The notes: generated by a model from the sequence alone, not told the origin. Positions 45,078-54,610 are shown, numbered from the stretch's first letter. The stretch: DNA of 64,000 bases from Kamptonema sp. UHCC 0994 (GCF_029167235.1 NZ_JARFTR010000045.1:1-64000), one strand, 5' to 3'. Program-made: numbers and translations.

Positions 45078-45362
45078 ATGTTTTCACAAGTTTTTTACTT
45101 ATTACGTTCTCGTTCTGATGGTAAATATCTAACTGCTCATCCCAATCAAGATACAGATGAGAGTTATTTGTTAATGTTTCGCGAAGACTTTGAGGCTCTA
45201 AGCTATCTAAATAAATATGGTGCAGATGTAGCCGATCGCTTTGGAGTCGAATCTATTTCCGGTTCTCAATTACAAAGCTTGCTCAAACGTTGGGGATTTA
45301 ATGGTGTTGGCATTGTTGAAGATCCATTGTTGCCAAGAGTTGAGTTTTTAATAGTTAGTTAG
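45078..45362 (+). CDS. Hypothetical protein (94 residues)
   Basis: A soluble, mildly acidic small protein without transmembrane helix or cysteine motif: SRSDGKYLTAHPNQ, YLLMFREDFEALSYLNKYG and a C-terminal GFNGVGIVEDP. The composition (GKYLTAH) hints at a compact alpha-beta fold. It follows an intrinsic terminator and so is a separate unit. Family unknown. Confidence 0.6.
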   Translation: MFSQVFYLLRSRSDGKYLTAHPNQDTDESYLLMFREDFEALSYLNKYGADVADRFGVESISGSQLQSLLKRWGFNGVGIVEDPLLPRVEFLIVS

Positions 45363-45474
45363 TTCCAGATTAGGCTGATGAGTAAAAGGCTTGCAGCCTA
45401 AAAGATGTCAAGTGGGTGAAAGCTTACGATGCAACTTTAAATATTATAACACAATTAGGATTTAGGAAACAGTG

Positions 45475-45526
45475 CGTAACGCCGCCCTCTGGGCGGTAAA
45501 GATATTGCCCAGAGGGCGGCGTTACG
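45475..45526. repeat. GTAACGCCGCC palindrome at the mnmE 3' end
   Basis: CGTAACGCCGCCCTCTGGGC and GCCCAGAGGGCGGCGTTACG pair perfectly around a short loop. It lies three bases beyond the mnmE stop codon and could terminate transcription from both sides. Confidence 0.85.
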
Positions 45527-45528
45527 TA

Positions 45529-46923
45529 TTATTTACCAATGCAAAATCTACTAAAAATCCGATCTAAAACTGATTCTGTTACTCCTTCTCCGGTGATTTC
45601 TCCTAATGCTTGAATCGCCCCCCGTAAATCAATTGTCCAAAAATCCAAGGGCAATTGATTGTTAATTGTATCCGCGCATTGTTCCAGAGAAATTTTTGCC
45701 TTAGTTAATGCCGCTGCTTGTCTTTGATTAATGGCTAAGTCTAAATTTCCAGCTTGTAAATCTCCCGCATTAACAGCAGTTAAAATTGCTTGTTCTAAAT
45801 CTTCTATTCCCTGATTATAAGCGGCGGCGGCGAGAATTTTTGATTGGGGATTTTCGATTTTTGATTGAAGTATTTGTAAGTCATTTTCCGAGACTAAATC
45901 AATTTTATTAACAATTAAAATTACCGGGCGATGTTGAACTTGTAGGTAAATTTCCCGATCGCCCTCTGTCCAGCCCGCTGCGGCATCGATCGCCAATAAC
46001 ACTAAATCAGCAGACTCAGCCGCTTGACGCGATCGCGCTACCCCAATTTTCTCAACCCGATCCTCTGTCTCCCTAATTCCCGCCGTATCCAACACCTGAA
46101 TCGGGATTCCACCCACCACTAACTGCGATTCCACGACATCCCGCGTTGTCCCCGGTAAATCCGTCACAATGGCGCGATCGCAGCGACTCCAAGCATTCAG
46201 CAAGCTGGATTTACCCACATTTGGCCGCCCCACGATCGCCACTTTCAAACCCGATCTCAACAATTCCCCAGACTCAGCCGTCGCCAAAATCCTTGACAAT
46301 TCTGCCAAAATATGCTTAATTTGTAACGCGATCGCCCCTTCATCCAAGGGCGGTAAATCTTCCTCAAAGTCAATCCGCGCCTCAATTTCCGCCAACACAT
46401 CCAGACAAGTCGCCCTCAACTCCCGAATCGGTGTAGCCAATTTCCCTTGTAAACCAGCTAAAGCAGCCTGAGCCGCAGCAGGCGATCGCGCCCCCACCAA
46501 ATCCGCCACACTTTCCGCCTGACTCAAATCCAGTCGCCCATTCAAAAACGCCCGCAGGGTAAACTCTCCCGCCTGCGCCAACCTCGCCCCAGACTCCAGA
46601 CACAACTGCAAAACCTGTTGTACCGCCATAATTCCCCCGTGACAGTGAAATTCCACCACATCTTCACGGGTATAAGAGCGCGGAGCCTTCATAATTAACA
46701 ATAGAGCTTCATCTACCAATTGCTGAGATTGGGGATTGCGGATGTAACCGTAGAGAATGCGATGAGATTCCCAAAGTTGATTTCCCGGCGCGTGAAATAG
46801 GTTGTGGGCGATCGCGATCGCCTCGTCACCAGAAAGCCGGACAATACCTACGCTACCCTGTTGTGGAACAATCGCCGTCGCGATCGCCGCGATCGTCTCA
46901 CCCATTCCCAATATCTCAGACAT
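45529..46923 (-). CDS. mnmE: tRNA modification GTPase MnmE
   Basis: MnmE with MnmG makes the 5-carboxymethylaminomethyl group on wobble uridines. The 464-residue product has an N-terminal folate-binding domain, a G domain with [17 protein letters not shown] and [10 protein letters not shown], and the conserved C-terminal FCIGK with its cysteine. [12 protein letters not shown] stretch in the G domain (45834-45872) looks like an in-frame capture of a repeat that also occurs between genes. mnmG is not in the window. Confidence 0.95.
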   Translation of the reverse strand: MSEILGMGETIAAIATAIVPQQGSVGIVRLSGDEAIAIAHNLFHAPGNQLWESHRILYGYIRNPQSQQLVDEALLLIMKAPRSYTREDVVEFHCHGGIMAVQQVLQLCLESGARLAQAGEFTLRAFLNGRLDLSQAESVADLVGARSPAAAQAALAGLQGKLATPIRELRATCLDVLAEIEARIDFEEDLPPLDEGAIALQIKHILAELSRILATAESGELLRSGLKVAIVGRPNVGKSSLLNAWSRCDRAIVTDLPGTTRDVVESQLVVGGIPIQVLDTAGIRETEDRVEKIGVARSRQAAESADLVLLAIDAAAGWTEGDREIYLQVQHRPVILIVNKIDLVSENDLQILQSKIENPQSKILAAAAYNQGIEDLEQAILTAVNAGDLQAGNLDLAINQRQAAALTKAKISLEQCADTINNQLPLDFWTIDLRGAIQALGEITGEGVTESVLDRIFSRFCIGK

Positions 46924-46929
46924 ATTCCT

Positions 46930-47063
46930 CTCAATTGTTAACTGTTAACGGTTAACTGTTAACGGTTAACTGCTCTGTAATTATGTTTATACCACCAGAT
47001 TTAATATCATAACAGTTTTCAATTACCATTAGCCATTAGCAATTAGCAATTAGCAATTAGCAA
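46930..47063. repeat. GTTAACG and AGCAATT repeats
   Basis: Four to five GTTAACTGTTAACG units lie just upstream of mnmE (46936-46972), and AGCAATT heptamers (47035-47068) lie next to the end of the channel gene. Confidence 0.75.
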
Positions 47064-47843
47064 TTAGCCCTTATCCAACTTAGTCCCACAATTCTTACAG
47101 AATCTAGCATCCTTATCATGTACCGACAAGCCACAACCATTACACACAGTTTCTACCTGATTAGCAGTTTTCACAAATTGCTTAATTAAATCACCCAATT
47201 GCCAAGGAATGAGGGCAATACCACTTAAAATCATCAAAACAGTTAAAAACCTTCCTGTTTCAGAAATCGGAGTCACATCACCAAATCCCACAGTTGTCAT
47301 TGTAACCACTGAAAAATAAACCGCATCCAAAAAAGTATTAAACTTCGTAGCATTAACAGGATGTTCAACTTGATAAATTAAACCAGAGTAAACAAAGATA
47401 ATTGTAAATAGAGTAAATAAAATCCTGGCAAAAATTACCCCGTCGTCACTGCTAATCCTAAATATAGAAATTTTGAATTCAAAAAAACGCAGCAGCCGCA
47501 AAATCCGAAACCAGCGAAATATACGAAGAAAGCTGATATTGACTACACCCAGAAAAAATGGTAAGATAGCCAATAAGTCAATTAAAGAGAAGAATTTAAA
47601 AACAAATTTAAGTTTTTCATCAGCACACCAAAACCGCACTAAATACTCAAAAGCAAAAATGATTAAAATAGCAATATCAAGAGCCTCAAGTTCAATCCTA
47701 ACTGGTTCGGAAAGAGGGTAAGTTTCAGCAACGAAAATTCCTGAAGATAGCAGAATTAGCCCTGTAATAATTAAACTAACAGCCCTCCCCGCAGGAGTTT
47801 CAACATCTTCGAGATAAAATGCAATTTGTTGGCGAGTTAACAT
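47064..47843 (-). CDS. Voltage-gated K+ channel-like protein with C-terminal zinc ribbon
   Basis: A 259-residue six-helix channel subunit. A voltage-sensor-like S4 is rich in Arg (FLRIFRWFRILRLLRFFEF). The selectivity filter TTVGFGD with pore helix follows. The C-terminus carries a zinc-ribbon, CNGCGLSVHDKDARFCKNCG (four Cys), in place of the RCK or cNMP domain of other prokaryotic channels. It should be a tetrameric plasma membrane K+ channel; the ribbon may bind metal or a partner. Confidence 0.88.
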   Translation of the reverse strand: MLTRQQIAFYLEDVETPAGRAVSLIITGLILLSSGIFVAETYPLSEPVRIELEALDIAILIIFAFEYLVRFWCADEKLKFVFKFFSLIDLLAILPFFLGVVNISFLRIFRWFRILRLLRFFEFKISIFRISSDDGVIFARILFTLFTIIFVYSGLIYQVEHPVNATKFNTFLDAVYFSVVTMTTVGFGDVTPISETGRFLTVLMILSGIALIPWQLGDLIKQFVKTANQVETVCNGCGLSVHDKDARFCKNCGTKLDKG

Positions 47844-47898
47844 AAGTGGTATAATTGAAAAAAGCTTTATATTTTAAAATTCCAATTGGATAACAGCT

Positions 47899-48702
47899 AT
47901 GTCATCAACTACAACATCTAAATTTTCCTCTGTTTACGGCCCAGTCAAGTCTTGGCGCTACGGGCGATCGCTAGGTATTGACCCCATCGGCCCAGTTTCG
48001 ACCTGTTCCTTTAACTGCGTTTACTGTCAACTGGGAGAGATAGAAGTTAAAATCAGCGATCGCGCCATTTTTATCCCTACCAAGCAAATCTTAGAAGACT
48101 TACAATCCTTCGCGCCTTGGGATGTAGATAGCATCACCCTCAGCGGTAGTGGGGAACCGACGCAAGCTTTGAATTTAGGCGAAATTATCGCATCTGTCAA
48201 AAAATGCACCAACCGCGCGATCGCAGTATTGACCAACGGAACCTTACTTACTGACCCGCAAGTACGTTCCGAACTAGCTTTAGCCGACAAAGTATCAGTA
48301 AAATTAGATGCAGTTAGTAGCGATCGCCTCCAGCGCATCAATCGCCCCGTCGCCGGAATTGACTTACAAAGTATTCAGACCGGTTTGCAACAATTTCGGC
48401 AACAATATAATGGAGAGTTCGGTATTCAAACAATGGTTTTATCACCCTGGGATGCCATAACTAAAACAGAATATATCCGTTTAATGAAATCCTTAGCGCC
48501 TGCGGAAATTCAACTCAATACCCCCACCCGACCAAAGCCCTTAACTCGGCAATTAGATGGGAGAGGAAATCACACTGCTGAGGATCGTCCTTACCCCGTG
48601 CAAATTCTTAAATGTGTCAGTTCTAGCGAATTAGAAGCGATCGCAAATCAGATTCAGAAAGAAACTAACATCCCCGTGCGTTTTGCCCCGCACACACTTT
48701 AG
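47899..48702 (+). CDS. Radical SAM protein
   Basis: A 267-residue radical SAM enzyme. The 4Fe-4S cluster motif is CSFNCVYC, a CxxxCxxC pattern in the N-terminal half of a TIM-barrel-like fold, with LSGSGEPT acting as the usual SAM-binding GGE-like segment. The family lacks an obvious auxiliary cluster. It is divergent from the K+ channel with 55 bases between starts. Substrate unknown. Confidence 0.88.
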   Translation: MSSTTTSKFSSVYGPVKSWRYGRSLGIDPIGPVSTCSFNCVYCQLGEIEVKISDRAIFIPTKQILEDLQSFAPWDVDSITLSGSGEPTQALNLGEIIASVKKCTNRAIAVLTNGTLLTDPQVRSELALADKVSVKLDAVSSDRLQRINRPVAGIDLQSIQTGLQQFRQQYNGEFGIQTMVLSPWDAITKTEYIRLMKSLAPAEIQLNTPTRPKPLTRQLDGRGNHTAEDRPYPVQILKCVSSSELEAIANQIQKETNIPVRFAPHTL

Positions 48703-48751
48703 TAACGCCGCCTTCTAGGCGGTTTCTTTACCGCCTAGAAGGCGGCGTTAC
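48702..48751. repeat. GTAACGCCGCC palindrome overlapping a stop codon
   Basis: GTAACGCCGCCTTCTAGGCG and its complement form a 22-bp stem starting at the last base of the radical SAM stop codon (TAG). GCGTAAGTCCT follows at about 48761. Confidence 0.88.
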
Positions 48752-48909
48752 ACATAGTTTTGCGTAAGTCCTACAGATGTTACGTCTCATTTAAAGATAT
48801 CATTAAAGTTGAGTTGACAAACGCAACCCAACTCTGTAAAGACAATAGCCCCACTAACTGTTTACTAAAAATAGCAACTTTCTTAAATCGTAGGAAGGAA
48901 CAAAAACCC

Positions 48910-49485
48910 ATGACCGTACAATTAATTAAAGGTGGCAGATTCAATCTTTCTCAAGAAGTACCGAATTTAAAGAAACTAGCGATCGCCTTGGGTTGGCAAG
49001 CCAATCTAGCAGGTAAGAACTGTGAAATTGACGCTTCAGCATTTATGCTAGGAACAGATGGCAGAATCCCCCACGAAGACTATTTAGTATTTTACAATAA
49101 TACTAAATCCCTTGACGGTTCTGTGAAACAATCAGCCACCGATAACTATTCGCCCAGAAAAGGATACATCAATACGCTTTACGGAGTTGATTTATCCAAA
49201 ATGGATACGGCAATTGAACAGATTGTACTAATTGTTACTATCCACGATGCCGAGTCAGTAGGTATGAATTTTAGCAAAATTTCTAATGCTTTTATCAGTC
49301 TCTATGATAGTCAGACAAAAGTTGAATTAACTCGCTATGAATTAAAAGAGAATTTTACAGTCGAGACAGCCTTAGAATTTGGACGCTTATATAAAAAGAG
49401 TGGAGACTGGAGGTTTCAGGCCGTAGGACAAGGATATAAATCTGGATTGCGGAGTTTTGTTGAAAAGTATTATGTAGAAAAGTGA
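48910..49485 (+). CDS. TerD family stress protein
   Basis: The ATG at 48910, after a GGAAGGAA site, starts the canonical 191-residue TerD; the frame upstream is a fortuitous extension. The calcium-binding core is visible: CEIDASAFMLGTDGR, HEDYLVFYNNTKSLDGSV and LSKMDTAIEQIVLIVTIHD. TerD proteins bind calcium and are linked to tellurite, phage or general stress resistance. It sits 129 bases from the DUF4276 gene, on the opposite strand. Confidence 0.88.
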   Translation: MTVQLIKGGRFNLSQEVPNLKKLAIALGWQANLAGKNCEIDASAFMLGTDGRIPHEDYLVFYNNTKSLDGSVKQSATDNYSPRKGYINTLYGVDLSKMDTAIEQIVLIVTIHDAESVGMNFSKISNAFISLYDSQTKVELTRYELKENFTVETALEFGRLYKKSGDWRFQAVGQGYKSGLRSFVEKYYVEK

Positions 49486-49613
49486 CGCGATCGCCATATT
49501 TAGCAGCTTGATTCTTCTATAATCTCTGTAAGGGTTGTAAAAAGGCGATCGCAATGACTAGAAGCTTTGCGAACCCGCTCAACATTCAACATTTCTAACA
49601 GCTTAGAACCGTG

Positions 49614-50129
49614 TTATATCTTGTGATATTCGCCTTTTGATTTTGTATCACGGGTAGCAGCTTTCAAGCTTGGTTCTAACGAATCCTTGTCAATCGTTTC
49701 TACATTGAGATTTTTAGGAATAGAATTTTCTTTAAATCCCTGACCATAGAATTTTTTTAAAGCCTCAACATCAGCAATAAACCAAGCCTCCATCGCTTGA
49801 ACCATGAGATGACAGTGAGTATCATCAACTCCTGGTGCATCCCAATTATCCCTAGACTTCAAATGTTCCCAAGGTGTTTGCTTTTTTATAGCCGCTTCTG
49901 AATCAACAAGTAGGATAATAAAGGCATCAGGGTGATCTTCCAAAGCATTTTTAAAATCCCTGAAAGCATTGTTGCGAGAACCACACATGATGATCTTCCA
50001 TCCTATTTTTTTACTCCGCACAATCTTTATAATTGGGTTAAAAAAACTGCTAAATCCTTGTCGAAGCAAAGTTTTTGTCTCCTCACTATCACCACCGCCT
50101 TCGATATAAATCCGAATCTCCTTTACCAT
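49614..50129 (-). CDS. DUF4276 (TOPRIM-like) protein
   Basis: A 171-residue protein with TOPRIM-like marks: IYIEGGGDSEETK (Glu10) and FIILLVDSEAA (Asp76, Glu78), followed by a conserved helix VQAMEAWFIADVEAL. Its ATG overlaps the last seven bases of the upstream ATPase gene, implying a co-translated pair. DUF4276 partners of ABC-class ATPases are known from two-gene conflict modules (OLD/PARIS-like logic), the TOPRIM being the likely nuclease effector. The catalytic Glu and acidic pair appear intact. Confidence 0.82.
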   Translation of the reverse strand: MVKEIRIYIEGGGDSEETKTLLRQGFSSFFNPIIKIVRSKKIGWKIIMCGSRNNAFRDFKNALEDHPDAFIILLVDSEAAIKKQTPWEHLKSRDNWDAPGVDDTHCHLMVQAMEAWFIADVEALKKFYGQGFKENSIPKNLNVETIDKDSLEPSLKAATRDTKSKGEYHKI

Positions 50130-51334
50130 CTATTACCCCCGATTTCCCCCATCCGCCAGAGGTCTCCGAGAGTATAATTTTCTAGCCATTTTTTCAATCT
50201 TTCAGAATCGAGACGGCGTAGGTGACTTCCCCTTTCATCTTGCTCGCATACTAACACTGACTCCGGCCTAAGTGTAGAAACTAAAGCATGGGAATGAGTT
50301 GTGACAATCAATTGTGTACGCTGTGAAGCTTCGATTAGCATTTCAGCAATGGTAGGTAAAATATCTGGATGTAAACCAATTTCCGGTTCTTCAATACAAA
50401 TAACTGATGGTGGAGTAGGATCTAGCAGTAAAGCCATTAAGAACAAATAACGCAGTGCTCCATCTGATAGACGAGTCGCAGGGATTGGCTGACTTGAGCC
50501 GGTTTCCCGGATAAATATTTGGACAGTTCCACCATAAATCTTGATACTAATTTCTTCGGCTGCACTGTAGAACTTCTTTAAGCTTTCAATAATCTGCCTA
50601 CTTCCTAATTGATATTGTAAGTTATTCAAAACCAAGCCTAAGTTACTACCATCTTCGAGAAGAGGATGTTCAGGTAAGTCGGTTTGTTGAGCTTTTCTCG
50701 CTACTGAATCTTTGCCTGTCTGCCAGTTTCGATATAAACTAATCTCAGAAAACATTTTACCTAAATATGATATTTCTGGGTACTGTTCTGGATCTTTTCT
50801 TTGAGATAAAATAGATTGATCTGTAAGAATATCCTCTCGCCGTATAGTTCGTATTCTTCTCTCTCTATTGCTCTCATCTTTCACGTTGATAACTGTGCTA
50901 CCTTGTCGATCGCGAAAGTAGAATAAAGGTTTAAATTCCAATCGGATAGGGGAAATGTCTTGTACTATCTCATCTACAACTTCCAGTTTTTGACCATTTA
51001 TAGTAGTAAAACTAATTTGATATTGTAGAGGCATTAGACCTTCTGGGTAATCCAAAATAGCTTCAATTTTTGCTATAGGAATATCTTTTCCACCTTTCCA
51101 CAGAAAATCACTAATCCCGCCCCCTTGTCGAATTGGGGCCACTAGGTCTGTAGGCAATGCTTTCAAAATTCCAATAGCTTCAATCAGGTTAGATTTCCCA
51201 GAGGCATTAGGGCCAATCAAAACATTAAGAGGTTGCAATTCTATTTCTTCCTCCTCACTACCATAAGAAAGGAAATTTTGCAGTCGCAGCGAGTGAATAA
51301 ATCTTTTACCTTCCACCTTGTCCTCCCATGCCAA
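50123..51334 (-). CDS. ABC-class (SMC/OLD-like) ATPase paired with DUF4276
   Basis: A 403-residue AAA_21-type ATPase. Walker A is GPNASGKSN at 41-49, the signature-like region is TRLSDGALRYLFL, Walker B is SVICIEEPEIGLHPDIL and the switch histidine occurs in TTHSHALVSTL. No hinge coiled coil of SMC length is present. The 3' end overlaps the DUF4276 start. The pair is likely a sensor-effector unit, with the ATPase sensing a trigger and the TOPRIM protein acting on nucleic acid; this is inferred by analogy. Confidence 0.85.
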   Translation of the reverse strand: MAWEDKVEGKRFIHSLRLQNFLSYGSEEEEIELQPLNVLIGPNASGKSNLIEAIGILKALPTDLVAPIRQGGGISDFLWKGGKDIPIAKIEAILDYPEGLMPLQYQISFTTINGQKLEVVDEIVQDISPIRLEFKPLFYFRDRQGSTVINVKDESNRERRIRTIRREDILTDQSILSQRKDPEQYPEISYLGKMFSEISLYRNWQTGKDSVARKAQQTDLPEHPLLEDGSNLGLVLNNLQYQLGSRQIIESLKKFYSAAEEISIKIYGGTVQIFIRETGSSQPIPATRLSDGALRYLFLMALLLDPTPPSVICIEEPEIGLHPDILPTIAEMLIEASQRTQLIVTTHSHALVSTLRPESVLVCEQDERGSHLRRLDSERLKKWLENYTLGDLWRMGEIGGNRW

Positions 51335-51379
51335 TTTTCAGCTATTATAAACTCTGAAGCTTTCTTTACTCCGAGAACC

Positions 51380-51724
51380 ATGCTGCTCAAATCTACCACC
51401 CGGCATATCCGCATCTACACCGCCACCCTCGAAAACAACGAATTCGTACCTAGCGCAGACTCTCTTACCCTTGATGTCGATCCAGACAACGAACTAAACT
51501 GGACTACCGAAACCATCAATCAGGTTTACCGAAAATTTGACGAACTCGTGGACAGCTATAACGGCGAAGATTTAATAGAATATAACCTCCGCCGCATTGG
51601 TTCTGAATTAGAACACCTCGTGCGATCGCTCCTACAACAAGGCCAAATCAGCTACAACCTTAATAGCCGCGTCCTCAACTACAGCATGGGACTTCCCCAA
51701 GTTGACTCCCAGATCAGCGTCTAG
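51380..51724 (+). CDS. ndhM: NAD(P)H-quinone oxidoreductase subunit M
   Basis: NdhM is a peripheral-arm subunit of cyanobacterial NDH-1. The start at 51380 gives the typical 114 residues (MLLKSTTRHIRIYTATLENNE); the frame upstream overlaps the ATPase promoter region and is not part of the gene. Conserved parts include RHIRIYTA and YRKFDELVDSYNGEDLIEY. The intergenic space before it is shared with the divergent ATPase, 45 bases away. Confidence 0.92.
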   Translation: MLLKSTTRHIRIYTATLENNEFVPSADSLTLDVDPDNELNWTTETINQVYRKFDELVDSYNGEDLIEYNLRRIGSELEHLVRSLLQQGQISYNLNSRVLNYSMGLPQVDSQISV

Positions 51725-51728
51725 CAAA

Positions 51729-52121
51729 TCAAGAAGGAAAAGGAATAGAAGATGCAGCCCCCTCGTCCTCCTCTAAAGGCGGGGGAACAAAATTATCGAT
51801 CGCATCCGCTAAACCTTCCTCCCCCTGGCTTAAATCGCTCAAATCGCTACTCCCTTCCTCTTTTCCCTCAGCATTTTTAGCTTGCTGGCGCTGCAAAAAC
51901 TGTTTCATCGCCACTTTGCGGTTAGTCATAAAGCGCCCCCAGGAACCAGGGAAAAACTGATCCAGGGTTTCAACGATCGCCCAAACCTCAAGATTCATCA
52001 TTTTGTAGTACAAACCATGAGAATGCTCAAGCGTAGTCAGCAACTCGTCAACCTCTAGACTGGGGAGAACTTTTGGATCGGATAACTTTTTTGGTGAGGG
52101 GCTGGAATCGGGAATGGGCAT
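51729..52121 (-). CDS. Hypothetical protein with disordered ends
   Basis: A 130-residue protein, convergent with ndhM. The middle (about 28-75, LEHSHGLYYKMMNLEVWAIVETLDQFFPGSWGRFM) is ordered and helical; the start (PIPDSSPSPKKLSDPK) and acidic end (EEDEGAASSI) are low-complexity. No known motif. Cyanobacterial relatives are likely, function unknown. Confidence 0.65.
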   Translation of the reverse strand: MPIPDSSPSPKKLSDPKVLPSLEVDELLTTLEHSHGLYYKMMNLEVWAIVETLDQFFPGSWGRFMTNRKVAMKQFLQRQQAKNAEGKEEGSSDLSDLSQGEEGLADAIDNFVPPPLEEDEGAASSIPFPS

Positions 52122-52348
52122 AATTTACCTTTTTTAATGCCTGTTTCGTTTTGTTGAGCTTTGTTTCAATCCCTGATCGCAGAGAGATAATTCTCCGTGT
52201 CGTTTTCCCCCTTAAATCATATCATTGCCATATATTCTTATATTCTCTAGATGCGATCGCCAAAATTAGAGATCGCAAGGAATTAAAAGACCAGAATTGG
52301 CTAGAATAGTTCAGATCAGCACTAGGCTGAGAGGCGTGAGGAACCCCT
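52122..52348. other. divergent promoter region
   Basis: About 230 bases separate the hypothetical gene from the PP2C gene. AT-rich motifs (CATATATTCTTATATTC) near 52220 may be promoter elements. No gene is seen. Confidence 0.4.
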
Positions 52349-54610
52349 ATGCAGTACGCTGTGCCAAAACATTACTTGTGGGCTATCGGTGAAGGGATAA
52401 AAGCCTGTCGGCCTGGAGAGCTGATAGCGGGTCGCTACTTGTTCAAAGGCGACCGAATTCTGCTCGATACTCAATCCGAACAATTTCCCGAAATGCCCGA
52501 AGACATTCCGGGCTTTATCACACCCTATCTGAGGCTGTTTCCCCATCGGCTCCACGTACCCGAAGTTTACGGATTAATACCGCGAACCGTCACCAAACTC
52601 GGCTCGGACATCTGGCTATTGGAAAACGGCCCGCTATCGACAACTGGCGAAGGTTTAATGCCAGAATTAGCGATCGCCTGGAAAAACGGAACAGCCATGC
52701 GCCAACTATCTTGGCTATGGCAAATCGCCCAACTCTGGCAACCGTGCAGCTCTCAAGCAGTCGCTTCTACCCTACTTAACCCCCAACTATTGCGAGTAGA
52801 AGGGCCCTTAGTCCGGCTATTAGAATTACAGTCAGATCAAAAAGCCCCAAACCTTTCTCAGTTGGGCCAATTATGGCAGCAATGGGCTGGCAGTGCCCAC
52901 CCCGCGATCGCCAGTTTTTTAAGACAACTGTGCCAGCAGATGACCGCCGGTCAACTGCGGACACCCGAACAACTGATTAGCCAGCTAGATAAAGCTCTAG
53001 CCTTATGTGGGCGATCGCTCGATCGTACAATTCACATCGCCACCGGCACCGACACCGGCCCCACCCGTTCCCACAACGAAGACGCTTGCTATCCCCCCAA
53101 TGGTACAGCCATTAAGGTATCCCCAGGCTCAGAAGCCTGCGCGATCGTCTGCGACGGTATTGGTGGACAAGACGGAGGGGAAGTCGCCTCCGAACTTGCT
53201 GTTACTACACTCCGCGATCGCGTACAGCAAATGCTGCTGCACCCCGCCAACTGCGACCCACAATCCCTAATTGGCAAACTCGAACGCTCTGCTTGCGCCG
53301 CTAACGATGCCATCTCCGGCCGCAACGACAGCGAACATCGGCAACTCCGCCAGCGCATGGGCACTACCGTTGTCATGGCCCTAGCCCACGCCCACGAACT
53401 CTATATCTCCCACGTCGGAGATAGTAGAGCCTACTGGATTACCCGCGACAGTTGCCGCCAAGTTACTCTCGATGATGATGTCGCCTGTCGCGAAGTCCGG
53501 CTCGGTTACGCTCTCTACCGGGATGCCTTACAGCAAGTAGCAGCCGGAGCCCTCGTCCAAGCTTTGGGCATTACCTCCTCAGCAAGTCTCCACCCAACTG
53601 TACAGCGCTTTCCCTTAGACGAAGACTGCATTTTTCTCCTATGTTCCGACGGTTTGAGCGATAAAGACCGGATTGAGGAATGTTGGGAAACTGAAATTCT
53701 CCCAATCTTAAACGGCGCTAATAATGTCGCGAAGGTTAAAGATCGATTAATTGAAATAGCTAATACTAGAAATGGTCACGATAATGTAACGATCGCTCTG
53801 ATATATTGTCAAGTAAAACCGAAAGAAGAAGGGAGTACGCTGACAGAATTATCCATCGCTCCCTTGGACGTTACCACTTATTTTACTGAAGAAGAAAACG
53901 ATGCCGCCCCCAACTTTAGCATCCACAACGCGGGGGGCAATTCTTCCCTGAAAACCCAGTTTTTCCCCCGTCCCAAAACTCAAAGCCCACTGCCTTATTT
54001 ACTAGGTATTTTGTTACTATTGGGATTGGGAGGACTGCCTTTAGCTTATTTTTTTAACCAAGATTTTAGTGAAGCTGCCAATGGCTGGTTTAAGGGAATT
54101 TTGCCTGAAAAACCCGTCATAGATCCAGTTACCTCATCGCCAGCAAGTCCAGTTCCTACTAATGCTGTCTCCTCTTTTAAACCCGGAGATTTGATTGAAG
54201 TTAAAGCAAATTCGGGAGCAAAAAGCGATCCCTTAATTTTGAATACTGAGTTCGGCAAATCTGAGGTTAAAGGCATACTCCCTGTGGGCAGCATTTTGCA
54301 AGTTATAAACACCGAATCTAATGAGCAGGACACTTGGCTAGAGGTAAAAATTTGCTCTCTTCCTGGCAATGGCAACTCAAGCCAAATTAAGCTAAATAGT
54401 CCTAAAAGTTTAGCAAAAATTCCTAAACAGCCGATTAGGTCATCTCCCTCTGTAGCCTCTCCTAGCGCTTCCCCTTCAATCAAAGCAAACCTTGAACCCG
54501 AAACTTCAAAGTTAACACCGGGAGAAACAGGATGGATTAAAGAAGAAGAGTCAACCTTTAAGATTGACCCCAATCTTGAACCTAACTTACTTCAAAAATG
54601 TAGCAGTTAG
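52349..54610 (+). CDS. PP2C-type Ser/Thr phosphatase with transmembrane anchor
   Basis: A 753-residue phosphatase. The first 225 residues are not recognised, helical in part. The PP2C catalytic domain spans about 230-490: GPTRSHNEDACYP, AIVCDGIGGQDGGEVAS, ISHVGDSRAYWI and LCSDGLSD, with GHDNVTIALI at its end, so metal-binding Asp residues are present. A transmembrane helix (LLGILLLLGLGGLPLAYFF, about 550) leads to a periplasmic SH3-like region (PGDLIEVKA). It would dephosphorylate proteins in cyanobacterial stress or cell-wall signalling; the partner kinase is not adjacent. Confidence 0.85.
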   Translation: MQYAVPKHYLWAIGEGIKACRPGELIAGRYLFKGDRILLDTQSEQFPEMPEDIPGFITPYLRLFPHRLHVPEVYGLIPRTVTKLGSDIWLLENGPLSTTGEGLMPELAIAWKNGTAMRQLSWLWQIAQLWQPCSSQAVASTLLNPQLLRVEGPLVRLLELQSDQKAPNLSQLGQLWQQWAGSAHPAIASFLRQLCQQMTAGQLRTPEQLISQLDKALALCGRSLDRTIHIATGTDTGPTRSHNEDACYPPNGTAIKVSPGSEACAIVCDGIGGQDGGEVASELAVTTLRDRVQQMLLHPANCDPQSLIGKLERSACAANDAISGRNDSEHRQLRQRMGTTVVMALAHAHELYISHVGDSRAYWITRDSCRQVTLDDDVACREVRLGYALYRDALQQVAAGALVQALGITSSASLHPTVQRFPLDEDCIFLLCSDGLSDKDRIEECWETEILPILNGANNVAKVKDRLIEIANTRNGHDNVTIALIYCQVKPKEEGSTLTELSIAPLDVTTYFTEEENDAAPNFSIHNAGGNSSLKTQFFPRPKTQSPLPYLLGILLLLGLGGLPLAYFFNQDFSEAANGWFKGILPEKPVIDPVTSSPASPVPTNAVSSFKPGDLIEVKANSGAKSDPLILNTEFGKSEVKGILPVGSILQVINTESNEQDTWLEVKICSLPGNGNSSQIKLNSPKSLAKIPKQPIRSSPSVASPSASPSIKANLEPETSKLTPGETGWIKEEESTFKIDPNLEPNLLQKCSS

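Noticed and set aside
52150-52190. GTTTCAATCCCTGATC, similar to a CRISPR repeat end
   Set aside because: Only one copy, no spacers or cas genes.
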